64,000 nucleotides of DNA from Prado023 sp963706885 (GCA_963706885.1 CAVPNX010000009.1:1-64000); one strand, 5' to 3'; positions 1 through 8,713 are shown, counted from the stretch's first letter. The notes: generated by a model not told the origin, from the letters alone. Translations and numbers: made by a program.

Positions 1-1
1 G

Positions 2-1315
2 CTGGACCTGGCCCAACGGGGGGTCGCAGCCGCTGAGGAGTCCGGGGACGACAAGCAGCGCAGCCATGCGCACAACACCCTGGGATGCATCCTGTTCCAG
101 GTCGGCCGGCCCGAGGAGGGGCAGGCGCACCTCGACGTCGCCCGGGACATCGCGCTGGCGCAGGGGGCAGGCGCCGAGCTCTTCCGCTACTACGGGAACT
201 ACTCCGACGTGCTCATCGGTTCGGGCCGCTTCGCCGAGGCCATCGAGCTCGCCCACCAGGGCCGGGCCGCCAGCGCCGAGCGCGGCCTGGCCCGCACCCA
301 GGGGGCGTTCATGGCCGGCAACGTGGCTGAGGCTGGCGTGCTGGCCGGCGCGTGGGACCTCACGATGACGACGATCGACGAGGCATTGCGGTTCGAACCG
401 CCGCCGACGACGCGCGGACACCTGTACGCGCTCAGGGCGATCGTCCGGGTGCGCCGGGGTGACGTCGCCGGAGCCGCTGACAGCGTGGATCGGGCATCTG
501 AGCAGCTCTCCCGGGCGGTTCGACAACCACAGCACATGATGCCGCTGGCCGTTGCCCGGGCGGAGGTCGCTGCGGCGGAGGGGGATCTGGCGAGCGCGCG
601 GGGGACCATGCAGAGGGCAGCACAGGCCGCTGGGCCGACTCCGCCACCATCGGCCGGCTGGCCGTTCGTCTGGGCCTGGGGTCGGTTGCTGCTCGACGCT
701 GCGGCGCCGGCCCCAGCCGAGCTCGCCCCGATGATCGAGCACCTGCGACGCGTCAGTCCACACCGCGGGTGGCAGGCGGTGACGGCCGCGCAGGGTGCAG
801 CGTTGGCCGCCCACGAAGCTGCCGCATCGTCGAGCGGTTCGGGTGCCGAGTCGCCGGACTGGGGCGCGGCCGCTGATGCCCTGGCGGCCGCGGAGGGGCT
901 GGTGATGGAGGAGGCCGATGCCCGGTTGCGTGCGGCCGAGGAGGCGGTGCGCGGTGGGCATCCCGAGGACGCTCGCGAGGACGTCCTGGTCGCCTGGGAG
1001 TTGCTCGGAGGACTGGGCGCCCAGTCGCTGGTTCCCCGCGCCACCCGGATCGCCGCGTCCGCGCATGTGCCGCTTCCGCGGCCGGCACGTTCGGAGCGGA
1101 CCGTGGCCGGCGACGCGGGCGAGGAGGTCCTGACCCCCCGCGAGCGGGAGGTCCTGCACCTGGTCGCGTTGGGCCGCAGCAACCGCGCCATCGCCGAGGA
1201 GCTGTTCATCTCGGTGAAGACCGTCTCGGTGCACGTGTCGAACATCCTGGCCAAGCTCGGCGTGTCATCGCGCACGGAGGCTGCAGCCTGGGCGCACGCC
1301 CACCAGGCGAGGTGA
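2..1315 (+). CDS. LuxR-family transcriptional regulator, C-terminal part (5' end outside window)
   Basis: The frame is open from the first bases of the window, so the start lies upstream; 437 residues are visible. The C-terminus (about residues 376-437) is a GerE/LuxR helix-turn-helix containing LTPREREVLHLVALG and the recognition-helix segment VKTVSVHVSNILAKLG. The preceding part is Ala/Leu-rich, all helical, with TPR-like repeats (for example GRPEEGQAHLDVARDIA). This matches the back half of large LAL/MalT-type regulators, which carry an N-terminal ATPase; that ATPase is not visible here. The inferred role is DNA-binding transcription control with the TPR region as sensor. The target is unknown. 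No receiver domain is seen. The gene ends in TGA and is followed by a strictosidine-synthase-like gene in the same direction about 100 bp on. Confidence 0.85.
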   Translation: MDLAQRGVAAAEESGDDKQRSHAHNTLGCILFQVGRPEEGQAHLDVARDIALAQGAGAELFRYYGNYSDVLIGSGRFAEAIELAHQGRAASAERGLARTQGAFMAGNVAEAGVLAGAWDLTMTTIDEALRFEPPPTTRGHLYALRAIVRVRRGDVAGAADSVDRASEQLSRAVRQPQHMMPLAVARAEVAAAEGDLASARGTMQRAAQAAGPTPPPSAGWPFVWAWGRLLLDAAAPAPAELAPMIEHLRRVSPHRGWQAVTAAQGAALAAHEAAASSSGSGAESPDWGAAADALAAAEGLVMEEADARLRAAEEAVRGGHPEDAREDVLVAWELLGGLGAQSLVPRATRIAASAHVPLPRPARSERTVAGDAGEEVLTPREREVLHLVALGRSNRAIAEELFISVKTVSVHVSNILAKLGVSSRTEAAAWAHAHQAR

Positions 1316-1415
1316 GGCGGGGTGAGGGGAGGGGTCCCGCGGCACTGCGGTTGAGGGACGCAGCGGAGGTGGTTCCGGGCTGCGACCGCGGGCGGTGGCG
1401 TGGTTGATTGTCCCC

Positions 1416-2348
1416 ATGCCCGAGAGGTCCGTTGAGCTCAACATCGTTCCCGTCCCCGGCCACGGCGCCGAGGACGTCCTGGTTGCCGGCGATGGGACTG
1501 TCTACACCGGGACTGACGACGGCTCGGTGTTCGCCGTCGATCCCGGCGGCGACCAGATCCGCCGCGTGGGCCGTACCGGCGGTCGGCCGCTCGGCCTCGA
1601 GTTGCTCAACGAGGGCGAGCTCCTGGTCTGCGACGCCCGTCGCGGACTCCTGGCGCTCGGCCTGGCCGACGGGCACGTGCGGGTCCTCGCCGACTCGGTG
1701 GGTGGCCAACCGATGCTCTTCTGCAACAACGCGGCCGTCCTCGATGACGGGTCGGTCTGGTTCACCGACAGCAGCACCCGGTGGGGGATCGATGAGTGGA
1801 AGTCCGACCTCATCGAGAACACCCGCACCGGCCGACTGCTCAGGCTGGGCCCGGGCGAGTCGGACCCCGAGGTGGTGCTCGGTGGGCTGAGCTTCGCCAA
1901 CGGCGTGGCGCGTACCACCGACGGCAGTGCGGTCATCGTCGCCGAGACCGGGCACCGCCGCCTTCGGCGGGTCCAGGTGGCCGGTGTGGGCGCGGGGGGT
2001 GGCGAGGTGTTCGCCGAGGATCTGCCTGGGCACCCCGACAACATCGCACTCGGCAGTGACGGACTGATCTGGGTGACCTACGCCTCGCCGACCGACGCGG
2101 CCCTGACCTTCCTGCAGACGAAGGCCCCCGCGTGGATGCGGGGTGCGGTCCGCCGCGCCCCCGAGGCGGTCAAGCCCAAGCCGAAGCGCACCGTTCGGGT
2201 GGCCGCCTTCGACAGCGACGGCGCCCTGGTGCGCGACGTCAGCGCGAACGCTGATGCCTGGCAGATGGCCACCGGGGTCCGCGAGCAGGGGGGTCGGGTC
2301 TGGCTCGGCAGCCTGGTGGAGCCGGCCGTCGCCTGGTTCGATCTCTGA
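1416..2348 (+). CDS. Strictosidine synthase / SMP-30-like beta-propeller protein
   Basis: This 310-residue protein has no signal peptide. The segment CNNAAVLDDGSVWFTDSST followed by DLIENTRTGRLLRLGP is the core of the strictosidine synthase-like family (six-bladed propeller). Other blade signatures are LSFANGVARTTDGSAVIVAET and GHPDNIALGSDGLIWVTYASP. Bacterial relatives are usually lactonase or esterase-like hydrolases; the substrate cannot be told. The ATG at 1416 is preferred, because the in-frame GTG at 1395 adds only seven residues and has no ribosome-binding site. It stands between the LuxR regulator and the convergent helicase gene, so regulation by the LuxR neighbour is possible but only inferred. 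Confidence 0.8.
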   Translation: MPERSVELNIVPVPGHGAEDVLVAGDGTVYTGTDDGSVFAVDPGGDQIRRVGRTGGRPLGLELLNEGELLVCDARRGLLALGLADGHVRVLADSVGGQPMLFCNNAAVLDDGSVWFTDSSTRWGIDEWKSDLIENTRTGRLLRLGPGESDPEVVLGGLSFANGVARTTDGSAVIVAETGHRRLRRVQVAGVGAGGGEVFAEDLPGHPDNIALGSDGLIWVTYASPTDAALTFLQTKAPAWMRGAVRRAPEAVKPKPKRTVRVAAFDSDGALVRDVSANADAWQMATGVREQGGRVWLGSLVEPAVAWFDL

Positions 2349-2505
2349 TCCCCCGAGCCGCTGCTATCCCTCGCGCAGGAACTCCGCGGCATCGATGTCG
2401 ATGTCCTCGCCGAACTGCCGGGCGGCCAGTCGGCCCGCAGGTTCGCGGGGATCTGTGGATGGGCATTCGGGAATCCGCGGGCGGCGACCAGCCTCTCGGT
2501 CCTGA

Positions 2506-5500
2506 TCACACTGCCGCGGCGGCCGCGATCTCGTAGATGGTTGTGGGCATCGGACGTTCGAGTTCCCACACCATTGCGATCGGTCGCTCGCCCTTGACCG
2601 AGCCTGGGACCAGATGGGCCCTGCCGAGGCAGAGGAAGGGCGCGCCCTTGCCGAAGTCGTTGCTGGGCGACTCGCGGACGAAGAGCACCACGCGAGTGGC
2701 GGGGTCGAGCAGCTCGCGACCTGCGCGGGAGTCCAGGGCGGTGTCGTTCTGGGACTCCCAATGGAAACGGCGCTCCCCGAGGGCGTAGTCGCGGTACATC
2801 GTTGTCGGGCTGAAGTCCGCTTCGTCCTTGCGCAGGTTGACCAGGAGCAGCACCGCGTTGTGCCGACGTGCCCATTCCACGCCGGCCTGCCGACCTCGGG
2901 CCGAGCGATCCTCGTCGGCAAGGCCGAACGCCGCGAGGATCTCGGGGCGCGTGTAGCTCGCATGCGAGTGCAGCGGAACGTCGGACAACCCCTCGCCCAG
3001 CCCTCCAGGTGCCAGCCGGGACGAGTCGACGCCCAGCCGCAGGACCTGCCCGATCTCGTCGACGAGCGCCGGCTCGCCTCGGAGTCGATCGAGGAGTTCT
3101 GGATAGGTCCGCCCCGCACGATCCGGCCAGATCGCGAGGCACAGCATGCGGGCGGTCCGCCGATCGGTCTCGCCCAGCGCCCCGTACGGTGGCCCGTCGG
3201 GTGCCAGGAGCGCCGAGTAGGCGTCCCCCCGCCCGACGTCATCGACGTGGACCAGGGAACGCACACGTCGCGCGATCTGCTCCTCGTGCGGCCCGGCAGG
3301 TGGCAGGTCGAGCCTCGCCGCCCGCCGGATCTGCGTCCAGGACCGGTTCCGGTAGACCGCCGGCAGGTCGTGGCCGGATTCGGCAAGGAACGTCGCGAGA
3401 TCGGTTGTCCCGATGCTGCGGGCATCGGTGACGAGTCGCGGCAGCCTCGAGTCGAGTTGTGCACGCACCGAGGCCAGCACGATGTCCCTGGCCACCCGAT
3501 CGAGCTGCATCGCGCTGCCGCCGGGCAACCAGGGATGATCCTGGTCAAGCCGGTCGGCAACCTCGCGCCTGCTTGCGCCCGTGAGCGCCATCATCTTCGC
3601 GTCGAACCGGAACTCACGGCGTTGCTGGCCGATGAAGTCCAGCACGGTCAGGACCGACTTGCCGTGCGTACGTCGAAGGCCGCGGCCGAGCTGCTGCAGG
3701 AACAGGGTTGCGCTCTCAGTCGGTCGAAGCAGCAGCAGGGTGTCGATCTCCGGGATGTCCAAGCCCTCGTTGAACAGGTCGACCGCGAAGATCGCTCGCG
3801 TCCTGCCGTCGCGAAGCGCCCGAATGGCGGCGGCTCGCTGCTCGTCGGGCGTGGAGCCGGAGAGCGCTACGGCATCAATCCCGGCGTCATTGAACCGCGC
3901 AGCCATGAAGTGCGCATGCTCGATCGACACGCAGAATCCGAGCGCCCGCATCTGGGCCAGGTTCCCGACCTTTCTGCGCAGCTCCTCGATCACGAGGCGA
4001 ACGCGCGCATCGTGGCCGGTGTACACGCCGCTCAGGTCCGAGAGGACGTAGCCGCCACGCCGCCACTCGACGCCACGAAGGTCCACGTTGTCGTGGATCC
4101 CGAAGTAGTGGAACGGCACGAGCAGGCTCTCGTCCATCGCGTCCCACAGCCGCATCTCGTAGGCGGCCCGCCCGTCGAAGAAGTCCCGGACATCGACCCC
4201 GTCGGTGCGTTCAGGAGTGGCGGTCAGGCCCACCAGCTCGCGAGCCTGGATTCGCTCAAGCAGCGAGCGATAGGTCGCTGCTTCCGCGTGGTGGAACTCA
4301 TCGATGACGACGATCTCAAAGCGGCTCAAGTCGAGGCGGTCCATCGCTGCGCTGCTCAGGGACTGGACGCTTGCGAAGACGTGCTGCCACTCCCGGGGCC
4401 GTACGCCTCCCACGAAGGACTCACCGAACGTGCCGTCGACCAGCACTTCGCGATACGTGCGCATGGACTGGTCCAGGATCTCCCGGCGGTGCGCGACGAA
4501 GAGCAGCGATGGCCGACGTCCCCAGCGTTCGGCCAGGGCCCGGTAGTCCAGGGCTGCGACCACGGTCTTGCCGGTCCCCGTGGCGGCCACCACCAGGTTC
4601 CGGTGCCGGTCGTGCACATCGCGTTCCGCCTCGAGAGCCTCGAGGATCGCCCGCTGATGGGGCCGTGCGGTCACTTCGAGACCGCTGACCTCCAGGGGGA
4701 GATCGGTCGAGTCGGTGGCACCCGCGATGCGCAACGCGTGGTCGAGGCGCTCGCCGTCACGATCCGGGTCGTAGGACTCGAACACATCGGATGCCAGGTA
4801 GCCGTCGAACGTCCGCCTGAAGCGTTCGATCAGGTGAGGCGTGGTCGGCGTGACCAGTCGGACGTTCCACTCGAGGCCGTCAAGCAGCGCCCAGCTGGTG
4901 AGATTCGACGAGCCCACGTAGGCAGTGTCGAACCCCGAATCCCTGCCGAAGAGCCACGCCTTCGCGTGCAGTCTCGTGGCCTGGGTCTCGTAGGAGACGG
5001 CCACCTCTGCCTTGGCTTCACGGACCAGCCAATCCAGGGCCGAGCGTTGGGTCGAGCCCGTGTATGTCGTCGTGAGCACCCGGATCGGCACTCCGCGAGC
5101 GGCGGCAGCCCGCAGGGGCTCCGCCAGCATTCGTACGCCCGCCCAACGGACGAACGCCATGATGATGTCGATGCGGTCAGCGCTCGGTATCTCCGACGCC
5201 AGTTCGGTGACCAGACTCCGCTCGTTCCGGGCGGCTGTCAGCAGGGCGACCTCGCCCAGCGGGGTCTCCGGGTGGGGGAGCGACCCGGCCGACTTGTCGG
5301 CCACAGCGACCAGGAACTCGATCGGCACCGGAACACGCTCATCGCTTCCGGCGACCTCCAGCAGACGGTTGGTCAGGTGAGCCCGATCGGCCTCGTCGTC
5401 GTGCGACTCGAGAATCCGTGCCAGCTCGGATGCGACGAGTTGGGCGAGTGCCCCTGCGTCCTTCTGCCTTCCCGGACTCGGATCCAGGAGCTTCGCCAGC

Positions 5501-5610
5501 CCCGCCTCGACCGGCGACCCGACGGCGCCCCGCTCCGGATCACCCACCTCCCGACGATCCAAGGACGACGTTCGGAGCAGATCGTAGATGCCGGGGGGCA
5601 GATGCTCCAC
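2506..5610 (-). CDS. PLD-domain / SF2 helicase / DUF3427 fusion protein
   Basis: This 1034-residue fusion protein has a phospholipase-D-like nuclease domain (about 120-270) with one HKD motif: HAK at 215-217 and GSSN at 233-236. Next comes a superfamily 2 helicase with Walker A ATGTGKT near 343-349, DEFH at 437-440, LTATPER at 462-468 and the motif VI segment QQLGRGLRR. The C-terminus (about 780-1034) is DUF3427. The family is typical of accessory and defence-associated loci: an ATP-driven DNA translocase joined to a nuclease. All helicase motifs and the HKD appear intact, so it is probably functional. The start is GTG 5610; a TAGCCT hexamer ends 7 nt upstream, which predicts a leaderless mRNA. 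That hexamer lies in a perfect inverted repeat, suggesting repression. Neighbours are decayed mobile or defence genes. A specific antiphage role is an inference. Confidence 0.88.
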   Translation of the reverse strand: MEHLPPGIYDLLRTSSLDRREVGDPERGAVGSPVEAGLAKLLDPSPGRQKDAGALAQLVASELARILESHDDEADRAHLTNRLLEVAGSDERVPVPIEFLVAVADKSAGSLPHPETPLGEVALLTAARNERSLVTELASEIPSADRIDIIMAFVRWAGVRMLAEPLRAAAARGVPIRVLTTTYTGSTQRSALDWLVREAKAEVAVSYETQATRLHAKAWLFGRDSGFDTAYVGSSNLTSWALLDGLEWNVRLVTPTTPHLIERFRRTFDGYLASDVFESYDPDRDGERLDHALRIAGATDSTDLPLEVSGLEVTARPHQRAILEALEAERDVHDRHRNLVVAATGTGKTVVAALDYRALAERWGRRPSLLFVAHRREILDQSMRTYREVLVDGTFGESFVGGVRPREWQHVFASVQSLSSAAMDRLDLSRFEIVVIDEFHHAEAATYRSLLERIQARELVGLTATPERTDGVDVRDFFDGRAAYEMRLWDAMDESLLVPFHYFGIHDNVDLRGVEWRRGGYVLSDLSGVYTGHDARVRLVIEELRRKVGNLAQMRALGFCVSIEHAHFMAARFNDAGIDAVALSGSTPDEQRAAAIRALRDGRTRAIFAVDLFNEGLDIPEIDTLLLLRPTESATLFLQQLGRGLRRTHGKSVLTVLDFIGQQRREFRFDAKMMALTGASRREVADRLDQDHPWLPGGSAMQLDRVARDIVLASVRAQLDSRLPRLVTDARSIGTTDLATFLAESGHDLPAVYRNRSWTQIRRAARLDLPPAGPHEEQIARRVRSLVHVDDVGRGDAYSALLAPDGPPYGALGETDRRTARMLCLAIWPDRAGRTYPELLDRLRGEPALVDEIGQVLRLGVDSSRLAPGGLGEGLSDVPLHSHASYTRPEILAAFGLADEDRSARGRQAGVEWARRHNAVLLLVNLRKDEADFSPTTMYRDYALGERRFHWESQNDTALDSRAGRELLDPATRVVLFVRESPSNDFGKGAPFLCLGRAHLVPGSVKGERPIAMVWELERPMPTTIYEIAAAAAV

Positions 5611-5632
5611 GCCCGCCAGGCTACTGGCGGGC
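5611..5632 (-). promoter_or_regulatory. Leaderless promoter -10 inside a perfect palindrome (putative operator)
   Basis: On the minus strand TAGCCT (5623-5618) lies 7 nt before the GTG start of the PLD-helicase gene. It spans the centre of a 9-bp perfect inverted repeat, GCCCGCCAG and CTGGCGGGC, separated by GCTA. A repressor dimer bound here would occlude RNA polymerase. The same sequence could also form a short hairpin, so a structural role is the alternative. Confidence 0.5.
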
Positions 5633-5688
5633 CGTTACCGGTTCGGCGATCAACGCGGTGAGTTGGGGGTCCAGTCCTGTGGGGCCGC

Positions 5689-5889
5689 TCACGAGGTGAG
5701 CTGGGTTCGAATGACCTCGACGGATGGGATATCGGTTGGCGCCCACGTCAAGGTGTCCAGGTCCGGGGGCGCCAACCACTTGCTGTCAGCGTGCACTACG
5801 AGGTCCGGGGTGCCTTCGACCAGCCGGCACCAGAACGTGGTCAGGGTCGCGACGCCGAATACGTACACGTGTGGCGTGGTCGTGACTTA
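5689..5889 (-). pseudogene. C-terminal remnant of a NUDIX (MutT-like) hydrolase
   Basis: One minus-strand frame ends in TGA at 5691-5689. Its last residues are the C-terminal pattern of MutT-type (8-oxo-)dGTP pyrophosphohydrolases: FWCRLVEGTP, then HADSKWLAPPDLDTLTWAP, then TDIPSVEVIRTQL. The frame is closed upstream by TAA and no NUDIX box (GX5EX7REUXEEXGU) occurs in any frame nearby, so only about the last 65 residues survive. It lies just upstream of the PLD-helicase gene on the same strand. The identification rests on the W-P-D-L-x-x-L-x-W-A-P-x-D pattern only. Confidence 0.5.
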
Positions 5890-6023
5890 GCCGAGGGTCG
5901 CGCTGAGCACGAATCGGGGGTCGGCGGGTACTGGCGGACATCCCCGGATTCCCCCCAGTTGGTGTACCGGTTGGTGTACGGAATCCGGCCGGTCGAGGTC
6001 GCGACCAGAACCGAGCGACGGCG

Positions 6024-6029
6024 TACCAT
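6024..6029 (+). promoter_or_regulatory. Leaderless -10 box (TACCAT) of the DUF433/DUF5615 pair
   Basis: TACCAT is followed by six bases and then the ATG of the DUF433 gene. No ribosome-binding site precedes the ATG, so transcription probably starts at the initiation codon. Confidence 0.5.
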
Positions 6030-6035
6030 GACGGC

Positions 6036-6263
6036 ATGGAGTTCACGCGGATCACAGTCGATCCGGAGGTCATGGCCGGCGTGCCGACCATCCGCGGAAT
6101 GCGCATCCCGGTCGCCACGGTCGTCCTCATGGTCGCCGACGGAATGACTGTCGAGCAGATCTGCGGTGACCTTCCGGACCTTGAGCCCGGGGACGTTGCA
6201 GAGGCACTTCGCTACGCGGCGGTCGCGGTTCGTGACCGCGACCTGCCGCTCTTGTCGGCATGA
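6036..6263 (+). CDS. DUF433 family antitoxin-like protein
   Basis: This 75-residue protein matches DUF433 along its whole length: ITVDPEVMAGVPTIRGMRIPV, with the strongly conserved GxPxIRGxRIPV block, then TVEQICGDLPDLEPGDVAEALRYAA. The family has a winged-helix-like DNA-binding fold and acts as the antitoxin of VapBC-like pairs. The next gene, a DUF5615 PIN-like protein, overlaps it by ATGA, the normal arrangement of such pairs. The inferred role is neutralising the toxin and repressing its own operon. A TACCAT hexamer 6 nt before the ATG indicates a leaderless transcript. Confidence 0.82.
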   Translation: MEFTRITVDPEVMAGVPTIRGMRIPVATVVLMVADGMTVEQICGDLPDLEPGDVAEALRYAAVAVRDRDLPLLSA

Positions 6264-6631
6264 GGCTGCTGCTCGACGAGAACCTTCCCATCTCCCTGGG
6301 GCCGTTGTTGGCGGAGCGGGCTGGGTGGGACGTCGTGCATGTCCGGAATCTCGGACTGAAATCCGCCCCCGATACGGAGGTCCTCGCCAGAGCGGAGCTC
6401 GATGCGCGGGTCTTGGTATCCGCCGACACCGACTTCGGGACACTGCTCGCTGCGTCGGGCGCGCCTGGCCCGTCGGTCGTCCTGCTGAGGATCGGTTCCG
6501 GTCGTCAGGCCGAACAGGTCGCTCGGCTGTTGATCGCCAACCTCCCACCGCTCACCGATGACCTTTCTCGAGGGGCGATGGTGGTGATGACCGACCAGCG
6601 GATCCGCGTCAGGCGCCTTCCGATCGGCTGA
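6260..6631 (+). CDS. DUF5615 family PIN-like toxin
   Basis: This 123-residue protein starts MRLLLDENLP, the first acidic motif of the DUF5615 PIN-like fold. It continues with a second acidic cluster VLVSADTDFGTLLA and a hydrophobic strand PSVVLLRIG. In PIN nucleases these Asp residues (here about D6, D53 and D55) bind the metal used for RNA cleavage. It overlaps the DUF433 gene by four bases (ATGA), so the two are translationally coupled as a type II toxin-antitoxin pair. The RNA target is unknown. The length is normal for the family and nothing appears broken. Confidence 0.8.
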   Translation: MRLLLDENLPISLGPLLAERAGWDVVHVRNLGLKSAPDTEVLARAELDARVLVSADTDFGTLLAASGAPGPSVVLLRIGSGRQAEQVARLLIANLPPLTDDLSRGAMVVMTDQRIRVRRLPIG

Positions 6632-6682
6632 GCCGCGGCCGGGGGGCCCGGGAGGATCCGCCTCGATCTGACCTCCAGCGGG

Positions 6683-6688
6683 TAGCGT
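6683..6688 (+). promoter_or_regulatory. Leaderless -10 box (TAGCGT) of the primase-helicase remnant
   Basis: TAGCGT is followed by seven bases and GTG 6696. The element appears intact although the gene is not. It is placed exactly like the promoters of intact genes in this window. Confidence 0.4.
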
Positions 6689-6695
6689 CTTGACG

Positions 6696-8432
6696 GTGGA
6701 GGCTGAGCTGGCCGCCCTGCGCGCCGAGGTCAGGCGGCTGAGAGCGGAGAACACGCGCCTGGAGGCGGTGCTGCGCCTGACGCCCATGGAGTCGGTGCAC
6801 CAGGGCCGGCGCAGACGGCCGTCGCGGTTCCTCGGCGTGGGATCGTCGGCGCTGATTCTCCGCCGGGCGAGAAGGTGGCGTTCTTCGCGGAGCTGTTCGC
6901 AGCGCGACGCGACGTCTACGCGGTGCGCTGGGAGAACCGGCGACTCGGGAAGGCCGGGTGGATGCCCGCGGTCGCGGGTGGCTGGCGCAGGGGAATGGCG
7001 GCGGGCTCTGCGGATCTGCTGCCTCTCACCCCGGAGGTTGTCGCCTCCCATCTGGTCGGCATCTGGATCTCGGTCTCTATCCCCTGTTGGTCGACGACTC
7101 CTGCTATTGGCTGGCAGCCGACTTCGACGGTCCGGCGGCGATGCTCGACGCGCTTGCCTACCTGAAGGCGGCGCGCGCCGCCCGCGTGCCGGCGGTCCTG
7201 GAGGTCTCGAGGTCCGGTTTCGGGGCCCATGCGTGGATCTTCTTCGCCGTGCCGGTGCCGGCCGCACAGGCGCGGCGCCTCGGGCTCGGCCTGCTGCGTG
7301 AGGCGATGGCGATCCGTGGGCGGATGAGTCTGGCGTCCTACGATCGGCTGTTCCCCGCCCAGGACGTGTTGCCTGCCGGTGGGTTCGGCAATCTGATCGC
7401 CGCCCCGCTGCAAGGTCGGTGCCGACGATCGGGCACGACGGTGTTCCTGGACCTGGCAACCATGGAACCCCACGACGACCAGTGGTCCTACCTGTCCACG
7501 GTGGACCGGATGACTCCGCGTGACGTCACGAGGGTGCTAGGACGGTTGGGGGAGCCGGCGGTCGGTACCGGGGTGCGCTCGCTGGCGCGAACCGATGCCT
7601 CACAGATCCGGGTTCCGGTTCCTCCCGTGGTCCACCTGCAGCTCGGGGCCCGGATCACCATCAGGGCCGCGGATCTGACCCCGGCCCTCGCCTCGACGCT
7701 GATGCACGCCGCCTCGATGCGCAACCCGGAGTCCGCCTCGACGATCTGATTGCCCTGCAACTTGGCCCGGTCCGGCACACCATCACATCCCAGCCGACAC
7801 CCCCGGGGCAGATCCCCGAGTTCGCCGGCCAGGGTGGCCCAGAGCGTCGCCTCGTGGTGCATGAGACCGACTGCCGCTACGAGGGTCCCGCAGATCCCCG
7901 AGCCCCGGGCGGGATGGCGGCCATCTACCGCGACCTCGCCGGCGACCCCGCGCGCCTCGAGCAGGTCGTCGGCGATGTGGTCGAGGCCCTCGGCCGCGGT
8001 CGGAACTGCCTCGTGCTGACGCAGTGGAAGTCCCACGTCGACCGGTTCGCCGAGGCCCTGGCCGATCACCAGCCCGTGGTCCTCATCGGAGGCATGGGAG
8101 CGAAGGCTCGCGTCAGCGCCCTGGCCCAGCTCGACCCGACGGATCGCGACACGCCGATCCTGGTGATCGCGACAGGTCCCTACGTCGGGGAGGGGTTCGA
8201 CTGCCCCGCCCTGGACACACTGTTCCTGGCCGCCCCGATCTCGTTCCACGGCCGGCTGGTGCAATACGTAGGGTGAGTGCTGCGCGCCTGGCCGGGCAAG
8301 GAAGTCGCGGAGGTCCATGACTACGTCGACGTGGGGGTCCCCGTGCTGGCGGCATCCGTGGGCAAGCGCGCGCGTGGCTACCTCAGCCTCGGGTTCCCCG
8401 ACCCACGAGGAGCGGTGGGGAGGCGTTCGTGA
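6696..8432 (+). pseudogene. Decayed TOTE-type AEP primase-SF2 helicase, first RecA domain deleted
   Basis: Fragments in three frames align end to end with TOTE conflict-system primase-helicases. They are, in order, an N-terminal coiled coil (GTG 6696, LAALRAEVRRLRAEN); AFFAELFAARRDVYAVRWEN near 6875; and the primase core GLYPLLVDDSCYWLAADFDG with the DFD acidic pair, SRSGFGAHAWIFF and SYDRLFPAQD (7080-7400). MHAASMRNPE near 7720 is joined directly to RLDDLIALQLGPVRHTI. That join is a deletion removing Walker A through the SF2 TATP motif. The RecA2 part (GGMGAKARVSALAQL, VIATGPYVGEGFDCPALDTL, RLVQYVG) is broken by TGA at 8274, exactly where motif VI arginine should be, then resumes to 8432. 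Frame breaks lie near 6780-6850, 7050 and 7730. TAGCGT at 6683-6688, 7 nt before the GTG, is the old promoter. Confidence 0.8.
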
Positions 8433-8640
8433 CCGAAAGCAGCATCCCAAGGCGCGAGTGCGCCCCCGGCCAAGACGGCGCCACGGCCGTCGCCGCGCTC
8501 CACCGGCGCCGGTGAGGGCCGCTGCGAACGGGAGCGGCCACGGGCGACCCGGTGGCAGCTGGTTGGTGCATGGTTGGGTGTACGCGTCCGCACAAGCGAC
8601 CGAATGCCGCCACAAAAACGCCCTCTGACCTGCGATGTTG

Positions 8641-8713
8641 TGCGCCCGGAGGGACTCGAACCCCCAACCAGCCGGGTAGAAGCCGGCTGCTCTATCCATT
8701 GAGCTACGGGCGC
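8641..8713 (-). tRNA. tRNA-Arg (anticodon TCT)
   Basis: Read on the minus strand, acceptor GCGCCCG pairs with CGGGCGC, and discriminator A is at 8641. The anticodon stem GCCGG/CCGGC closes loop CTTCTAC, giving anticodon TCT. The T-arm carries GGTTCGAG. CCA is not encoded. It lies at the right-hand border of the defence-like stretch, but no copy of its 3' end was found on the other side of that stretch. Confidence 0.95.

Noticed and set aside
2364..2440. Minus-strand frame ending RQFGEDIDIDAAEFLREG and TAG
   Set aside because: It resembles an antitoxin C-terminus, but it is under 30 residues, has no start in reach and nothing upstream supports it.
2614..5661. A 1015-residue open frame on the plus strand across the helicase gene
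   Set aside because: It is the exact antisense of the PLD-helicase, has no ribosome-binding site and its translation shows no family pattern. Long antisense frames are expected at this GC content.
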